Of a DNA stretch of 64,000 bases, positions 57,361 through 64,000 are shown one piece after another. Where the stretch lies: contig JABRWF010000003.1 of NCBI GenBank assembly GCA_018343915.1, positions 5,394,001 through 5,458,000 of the forward strand. Direction: 5' to 3'. The position numbers were made by a program, and so were the translations under genes. Source of the stretch: Agroathelia rolfsii (taxonomy: Eukaryota > Basidiomycota > Agaricomycetes > Amylocorticiales > Amylocorticiaceae). The notes under the pieces were generated by a model. The model worked only from the letters and a program-made list of their open reading frames with translations. It was not told the origin of the DNA and did not search any database. Within the stretch, counting starts at the first letter, position 1, and every line of letters begins with the position of its first letter.

Positions 57361-59528
57361 ATGGGCCAGAAAAACTCTAAGCCTCGTGTCTATCCTCTGA
57401 AGATGGACTATACAACCCACGTAGATCCATTGTCCCAGATCATTTACGTCCATCCAGACCTTCGAGTCCATGACACTCCTCAAAATCTGCGTTCTGCTCC
57501 TCCGGTCATCCCAGATTTGGCACTTTCGATGCATACACCCGCCAGGGAGCGGAAGCGGACCAGACGTCGTACATATCAGGGCCCTACGCACAACTTCCAA
57601 CCTCACTCGGAGCAGATGAATGCACCATCGGCAGAGAAGTCACTGAAGCGCAAGGCCAAGCGCGCCACAATGAATGCCAGTGGTCCTGAGAACCTAGCAT
57701 ACCGGCAGGAACATGTAACTTGGTCTACAAAACCAAAATCAGAAGCAGAGTCTGTCGTTCCCTCCAGCCAAGAGGCACCTATGGTGTTTCCAGTTACAAC
57801 TTGTGAGTCGAACACTGCTCATCTCACTGTGAGTCCAGCTTATGAGACAGCGCTTTAGCTTCCGTGATCCCCATGCCTGAACCACAACACTTTCAAAACC
57901 CGGTGCCAATCGTTTCGACATCCGCTGCTATTCAAGCCACTCCTCGCAATCTTCCCGAAACAACAGCTAATCTGGGCCATAATCAGATACCGTCTAATGC
58001 CACTATCGGTGCCTCTACCGGTCCTAGCCATCTGAGGCACTTCTCTCCCATCCATATATCTGAGAACCCTCCACCTACACCCCCTAAAGATGTCTATGAA
58101 CTTTCTGAAGACTTCCGCAACCTTCTGCAGCAGTTGCCTCATACGACAGCTCTGCTCAACACTGGTACAAACCTGAGTCAGTTCGGGGTAGTTGGAAGAG
58201 ATGGCAAGCACCAGTTGCGCGCGGCCAGTATCCCCACAATCAAACGTAAAAAACGACAAGGCATTAAAGGTCTATTTGGGATCAAGACGACCGTCGAAGA
58301 ACCGGCTGTCTCCACCGGATCGGCCAATTTTATTATCCCACCATCACATGTGGTGTATGACATTCCACCTGTTAGCTCATCAGCTACGACCTCTCACTCG
58401 GCCATAGCTCAGTCGACGGGACAAGCGCGAATACCCAGCCGTTCTCAATCCCTTAGAAACCACATCCAGGATAATGTCCCTATTGTCGATTCCGCATATA
58501 CTACTCCATTCTCCCAGACTGGACAGCCTATCTCAACACCTATAAGAGCAGTATCCCCAAGAAGTATTGCGTCAAGAACCCATGTTCAATCTCAATCCGA
58601 GGGAGCTGTGTCAAATCTTCCTGGATCACATCGTCACAACTCGACTCTGCGGCACTCCGTGTCCATGAGAAGCCGTGCATCTGATCGAGAGCGCATTCTT
58701 TCAGCTACTCCACCTGCGAGAGCTCCTGCGACTTCTGGGTCTATCTACGGTTCCCCTAACCCAGGCCCATCATCCTTAACACCAGATACTAACACAAATA
58801 ATCAGATTGCATCAAACCCCGAGCCAGTACCTTCGTTGAGTGACCCAGCCATACTCAATACCTCCGCCCCACCGGTCATTCCAAGCATCAATGATATCGC
58901 ATCTTTTACGACCACTGAGACATCACCTGGACTGGGACGAGATACACCAGTCACATCCGCTACCAGACCACCTCCACAGCCACAAAGTACAGATTTAGGT
59001 CCATCACAGTCGCCAGAGGTTATTCTATTCAATCATGAAATACCGCTGGCTGGGTTCTTAAACCATTCAGCACACCGGGTGTTATATCAAAACAAGACCT
59101 ATCCATCTGCATTACACTTATTTGAGGCGATGAAATTTCTACCTCATCACGAGCATGTGGCCGATAGGATTAGACTTTCTCAATCGCCAGAAGAAGTTTA
59201 TACTATCAGTCAAAGGTCCCAAGAACACGTACGTCCGGATTGGGGTCGAGTGTTTCTTGATAAAGTATATAAAAATGACTCCTTCTATCTATCAAATAAT
59301 GATCTGACGTTATTAACTTACCAGATGACTGAGGTTCTCATACTCAAGTTCAAACAGCATCCGGATCTACGCGCAATGCTTCTTGACACAGGTTTAGCTG
59401 ATCTCGTGTACAATGAGCTTCACGACCATTATTGGGGAAATGGCCCAGACGGGCATGGTTTGAACAAACTCGGGCAAATACTGCAATTTGTTCGCGGAAG
59501 ACTCCGTGAAGAGGGCATGATGCGATAG
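57361..59528 (+). CDS. NADAR-domain protein with a Src-like myristoylation start
   Basis: NADAR (YbiA-like) domains are glycosidases for N-glycosidic ADP-ribose or riboflavin intermediates. Two exons, 57361-57802 and 57859-59528, give 703 codons in phase (VTT-SSVIPMPE). The N-terminus MGQKNSKPR fits the N-myristoylation pattern (Gly2, Ser6, Lys7). About 550 residues of Ser/Pro-rich disordered sequence follow, with a basic patch IKRKKRQGIK. The NADAR domain is C-terminal: GFLNHSAHRVLYQNKTYPSA, then LHLFEAMKFLPHHEHVADRI, RLSQSPEEVYTI, VRPDWGRVFLDKVY and HYWGNGPDGHGLNKLG. Where many YbiA proteins have Glu-His after the Pro-Ser/Thr motif, this has Leu-His. Membrane attachment is inference from the motif. 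Confidence 0.85.
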
Positions 59529-59969
59529 CGAAGTGCGTTGGACCAAGTCACTCCTTTCTTTGGCATCTAGATAATAATACATGCTACTAGTCTCCCAGCC
59601 TCTGAGTATATACATTACTTTTCTATTTATTTTTCACACATTAGATGTATTAGTATATTCTCCCTCCGCCACTACTTGTGCGCTTTTTTTTCCCTGGATA
59701 AATTGAATTTTCGGGTAATATGTCGACAAGTTCGAGGCGCGGTACATGTATACATTGTCTCAAGTTGTCATATTGTGTATGACATGTCTAGAAGCTTCTT
59801 GTAAGCGTGACGTAGTTGTCGCGTGATTGATCTTATCGATTCCTGTCACGGCTGAAAGTCTTACTACGCCACGGCTGTTCACTAGTTACCTGTTTAAAAT
59901 CTCCATCTTGATTATTACGAACACATTTGTTAGCACGGTCAAACGTTTCAACATTTCTGAAATTCAGGC
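59529..59969. promoter_or_regulatory. Intergenic region upstream of TTC27
   Basis: This 441-bp spacer lies between two plus-strand genes. TGACGTAG near 59808 resembles half of a CRE element. No gene is seen. Confidence 0.45.
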
Positions 59970-62804
59970 ATGAGTATCCATGATGTGGAGATATCTCTGT
60001 TGACAGGGACATGGTCGCCGCCTGTCATTGATGGAACAACTTCGCTCACTCCTATCATTGATCTCGCCCGTACGGTCTGCGAGGGAAAATTTTCCCAAGT
60101 CCTCACCAGCTCTCTCGCTCGCGAGTTTTTCCAAAATACCGATTCTGTTCCAAAAATCACAGAAAAAGAAACAAGCCCCCTTAGTTTCAATATCTGTTCT
60201 CTCCTCGGGACTCGCGTAGTAGATGCTGATGCACGTACCTCGGCTGGCATCAGCTATGAACTTCTTCGTTTAGCCCTTGCCGTAGCTTGTCTGCACTCTT
60301 TTGTGCAGGCTAATTGGACTGGGCCGGACCTCGACGTAAAGCCATTCGACGTTTTGGACCTTACAATTTATAATACGGCCCTTTCTAGCGCAATCACGGA
60401 AGAAGACTTGAATGCGCGAGCAATTGCAGAGCTTGCTCATAGGGGCGAGCCGGCTTATCACCTTGCCCAGCATGCAACGTTTCTTCGCATATCTCAGATA
60501 CTCTTCAGCCTTCCATACCAATATTGTCAATCTATTCCTTGGTGGATCCTCCGGGTTAATTTGATCCATCAGCAAGTGCTGGATGAGCCTTCTATCGTCT
60601 CTGAGGATGTACGCACAGCTTTGACGCCCCTATTCTCCACCATCGCAAGGGGTCAGGATCTCTCGGGTCGTCTTTTCTTGGAACAAGGTCTTTTGGAACA
60701 TATATTTTCCCGGGACAAAATTGCCGCGGACATGTTCGTTAAGGCCGCCAGGGCAACAGGGCTCGAATACGAACTCACAGGCGCTCTGGGAAGGAGAACC
60801 AAATTTCAGGAGACAGACCTGAGTCAGCTTGTCTTATTAGCAGAGAGTAGAAAGCGTGAAACGAAGCCCGAAGCAGATATCGATTCACTATCAGGCCTGT
60901 CCTCTTTCTCTCCTAATAAGGCGACAGTGCCAGAGACACTGCCTCTAAATGACGATACACTACTTGAAAAGACCGAATTCACGTCTTCTGCCCTGAGCGA
61001 AACTTCACATTTGTCTCACATCGATCCGTCTTCTCAGCCCCCATTAGACCCGTTAGATCAATGCATACTCTTATCCATGTGCCTGAATGTGCGCAACACT
61101 TCACCAATTCATGGGCTGACGACGGAGCAGATGGCGCCTTACGTTGACCGTGTTGTTTCCCATCCGCAAAATTGGTCGATTCATTCAATGGCGCTTCTAC
61201 TTCGCACGCGCCTTGAATCAACACGAACACGGACCATAGATCGCTCGACATTACAGCTTCAGGCATTGGTTGATCAAATGCCTACTTCCGATTCGTCCAT
61301 TTGCGAAAGGCTTTTATATTTCTACGCAATCCCTCTCCCAAGCAAATGGGATCTTGAACGTGAGCTAGCATTGCGCTTTGCATCCTTGGGCGTAGTCAAG
61401 TCGGCCTTGGAGATCTTCGAAAGACTAGAGATGTGGGAGGAGGTTATACAGTGCTGGCAGTCCATGGAGAGAAAAGATAGGGCGCTTTCTATCGTTCGTG
61501 ATCTATTAGCGGGGAAGAAGCAGGAATCGGATTTCGTTCTATCACGCGGCAGAGGGGGGATTACCGAGGCGAGAAGACATGTTTTGGACTCTACTAGGGA
61601 AGCAAAACTATGGTGTATCTTGGGCGATCTAGAACCAGAAAGAGCAGAACAGCATTATCAACGTGCATGGGAGATATCGAAACAGACCTCAGCTCGTGCC
61701 ATGCGCTCGCTAGGAGGATACTACTTTGCCCGTGGTAACTACGGACAGACCATTACCTCTTTAAGAGCCGCTGTGCGCATCAACCCACTACTCTCCCGGT
61801 CCTGGTTTTTGCTTGGCTGCGCTTGTGTGCGAGAGGAGGACTGGGAAAGTGCACGGGATGCTTTCGCTAGATGCGTTGCGATCGATGACGAGGATGGAGA
61901 AAGTTGGAGCAATCTAGCGAGTACATATCTCAGAATGGGCGACACACAAGCGTTGATAAATACGGATTCTGCGCAAAGCAATGTATGTCATTGCTTTTTC
62001 TGGTGGATGCATTGATATTCACGCTAGTCCTAATAGGAAGACGCAAATGACGGAAGTCAGCGATTGAATACTCGTCAATCTGTCCCGTTCTCTAACAAGC
62101 TACTGGCGTTTAGAGCATTGAAACAGGGCCTTCGATCTAGCTATGATAACTGGCGCATGTGGAACAACTACATGGTTGTTTCACTTGACGTTGGCGAGCT
62201 ATCAGAGGCATGCCGAGCACTGGGCCGCGTAGTTGAAGAACGAAGCGCAAAGGATGGCGTCTCAGTCGTTGACTTGGATGTCCTCGAGCGTCTTGTAGAG
62301 GCTGCTACTCGGGCATCTCCAAACGACGATCTTGCTTCAGAAGGGGGCGGTGTTGTAACACAAGCAGGGAGCAGCGCAAACGAAGGACCTGGCCTGCTTA
62401 GGAGTGTTCTGAGTTTACTTGAAAACACTATTCTGCCACGTGTGTCATCGCCACGCATTTTCCGGGCGTATGGAAAATTGCTGACCGGGCAAGGCCGCTG
62501 GGACGACGCACTTAAAGCCTACTTAGATGGGTACCGAGCTGGAGTTGCTGGAACGATGGAGAAAGGGGAAACAGATATGGGTAAATGGCGTGAAGCGGTT
62601 CAAGAAGTGGAGGACATTGTTAGTATTCTGACTAACTTTGGTCCCCGGGCAAGTGGCGAAGATGACAAGAAGTGGCGGCTGCAAGCAAGAAGTATTTTGC
62701 GGACATTCATGGGGAGGGCAAAGGAATTTGAAGGGGAGGCCGAGTGGGAAAAACTTGAGGAACTCCAGGAGGAGTTGCGGTCGGCTGGCAGAGAACCGGC
62801 ATGA
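59970..62804 (+). CDS. TTC27/Emw1-like TPR protein
   Basis: TTC27 (yeast Emw1) is an essential TPR protein, linked in yeast to cell-wall integrity and in animals to protein complexes of the cytosol. The start is MSIHDVEISLLTGTWSP at 59970. Two exons, 59970-61982 and 62037-62804, join in phase (SAQSN-EDANDGSQ) for 926 residues. Helical N-terminal sequence includes GALGRRTKFQETDLSQLVLL, a family-like block. TPR motifs begin near 61600: WCILGDLEPERAEQHYQRAW, then ARAMRSLGGYYFARGNYGQT, SRSWFLLGCACVREEDWESA and DGESWSNLASTYLRMGDTQ. WRMWNNYMVVSLDVGELSEA follows. No catalytic motif is present, as usual for this family. It is almost intronless, in contrast to most genes nearby. Confidence 0.88.
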
Positions 62805-63351
62805 TGTATATTACCTTAACGGCATAGGGTCATAATAATGACTATGCATATGACACTTTCCTTGTAAATAAAAAATATTGAGCCGAAGAAAAAATAGCGA
62901 AGACCTGACAACTACATTTGCCGGTCGTGTTGGCCGAGTCCTCGGGTATGGAGTTAGGAGAGATGCATATACATGCATCATCAGCGTGGAGGTAGATGAT
63001 GTGATTCAGATGTTGTCGCAGGATAGGCCAGGTTTTTTTGGACGTGGCTTGCCCAGGTCTATTCATTCATTTGAGTAAATGGTTTAGTATCCCCTGGCCA
63101 TTGGACAATAACGGCATTTGAGTGTTCAATTTCTTGAAATGAAAAACGAAAGCGATGGCGGGCAAAGTGACTGATGAATCTCGATGGCTAATAAACACAG
63201 GACAATAGCTGGAATGCAATCTGGTTTTGTAAAACAAAATATTTTCATAATCTATAAGTATTTCCAGGAAGATTACATGGATATGAGCCGATATCGGTCA
63301 AATCATTACGAATTTACGTGCTAGGATGTAACAGTTATGAGAAGAATGGGG
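62805..63351. other. Convergent 3' interval before the right-edge gene
   Basis: This holds the 3' flank of TTC27 and of the minus-strand gene. The open frames at 62842-63078 show no domain. AATAAA-like text lies near 62867 (AAATAAAAAA). Confidence 0.5.
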
Positions 63352-64000
63352 TCACCATTTTAGCGTTTGTGCCATCCGATGTAATAATAATGTGGTCAGT
63401 ATTTCGGTCACTATCGGAAGCCCAGGAGGGTTGACAATTATGCGAGCATTGTGGTATTCTTCATTGGATCCATTGCGCTCCCAAACTGCAAGCACTGTCC
63501 GGCCATCAACACACTACGTTGCATGCGTTGAGTCACAGCCGTCATTATCTTAGGCCACTTGAATTACCTCCATGCGATCGGTACTAATTCGCCATTTGTA
63601 TTCTTTTCCATTAGGAGCCCAAAAGTATCGAGAACTTCGAGAGGTGTATTGTATGAGGAGCACTCGTCGGGCGAAAAAGCACCGATTCAGAGAAATCTTT
63701 GCTTACGTGCTATTATCTCTCTTTTGACGCATAGAACGTGCCATATGGCTAGGTGGTCCATTTCCGTACACAATGTATCCCGGTGTTTCCGATGGCCCAA
63801 AGTATAAAACTGATGCTGCGGGACCCATGATTTCAGGATAGAGTTCGGCCCATCGTGACTCTCGTGTGAGCTTAACCAGAAGGTTTGGATCTGTAATCTT
63901 GATGGGGCATAAATTAGAGAGAATAGGTAGATGATACTGGGAGTTGATCAAGAATACCTCTTTCCTATAATCCACGTTAATTACTAGGCGGTAACCAGGC
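63352..64000 (-). CDS. Tubby-C-like (DUF6593-type) protein, 5' part outside the window
   Basis: The 5' part lies beyond 64000. Exons on the minus strand: a first one from the edge region to 63707 (VLYFGPSETPGYIVYGN, SHMARSMRQKRDNS), then 63634-63568 (TSRYFWAPNGKEYKWRI) and 63513-63352. The last carries CVDGRTVLAVWERN and PPGLPIVTEILTTLLLHRM and ends ALKW-like (AQTLKW, stop at 63352). These features match an Agaricomycete domain of unknown function with a beta-barrel Tubby-C-like fold (DUF6593 type). No catalytic residues are evident. The role is unknown. The first exon boundary at the edge is unresolved. Confidence 0.65.

Noticed and set aside
20842..62804. A linked RNA-processing system (METTL16, CWF19L1, RRP43, LARP7, SAP18).
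   Set aside because: The genes are scattered among unrelated housekeeping genes on both strands, so proximity alone is not evidence of a system.
1..64000. CRISPR array, prophage, transposon with terminal repeats, or biosynthetic cluster.
   Set aside because: No spaced direct repeats, transposase or reverse-transcriptase motifs, or core biosynthetic enzymes were seen.

Overview
The window is nuclear DNA of a filamentous basidiomycete, most likely an Agaricomycete and possibly close to Rhizoctonia/Ceratobasidium. The genes are compact and rich in short GT-AG introns, mostly 45-75 nt, with some exons of only 18-30 nt. The proteome mixes conserved eukaryotic housekeeping genes with families typical of Agaricomycetes: a C2-NACHT-WD40 NLR-like protein, two-domain beta-sandwich membrane proteins, a Tubby-C-like (DUF6593-type) protein and a NADAR protein. 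The taxon is inferred from gene content only. Exon junctions were read by eye from splice consensus, reading phase and family conservation.

Region 1 (1-11.5 kb) is accessory. It holds an unresolved left edge, a truncated nonsense-bearing copy of a membrane-protein gene (about 560-790, minus), a decayed C2-NACHT-WD40 gene (1649-5691, plus), an AT-rich gap, the intact membrane protein (6878-8752, minus) and a protein of unknown function with a Cys-rich motif (9777-11451, minus).

Region 2 (11.5-27 kb) is mostly housekeeping: the eIF2-alpha kinase GCN2 (12300-18939), a membrane-anchored unknown (19281-20472), a METTL16-type RNA m6A methyltransferase (20842-22723), CWF19L1/Drn1 with three zinc knuckles (23036-25705), an intron-containing tRNA-Arg(UCG) (26016-26098, minus) and a WBP2-like GRAM protein (26223-26960).

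Region 3 (27-36.8 kb) has a second beta-sandwich membrane protein (27608-29285), a CNH-domain VPS3/TGFBRAP1-like gene that stops after the CNH domain (29492-31001, minus), an F-box protein (32152-33186), and a divergent pair of a D-serine dehydratase-like enzyme (33761-35313) and an alpha/beta hydrolase (35444-36720).

Region 4 (36.8-64 kb) is dense housekeeping: mitochondrial methionine aminopeptidase, SMC5, cyanase, an Rrn9-like candidate, exosome subunit RRP43, an Atg22-like transporter, an AlkB-like dioxygenase, a hotdog thioesterase, NEDD8, LARP7/Pof8, SAP18, a putatively myristoylated NADAR protein, TTC27/Emw1, and the 3' part of a Tubby-C-like gene at the right edge. Many neighbours are divergent pairs sharing promoters of 130-700 bp.

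There is no operon-like system and no biosynthetic cluster. The most unusual items are the decaying NLR-like gene beside a family of surface beta-sandwich proteins, the NADAR protein with a Src-like myristoylation start, and the CNH-only VPS3 relative. Several genes concern U6 or small-RNA biology (METTL16, LARP7, CWF19L1), but nothing links them beyond proximity.
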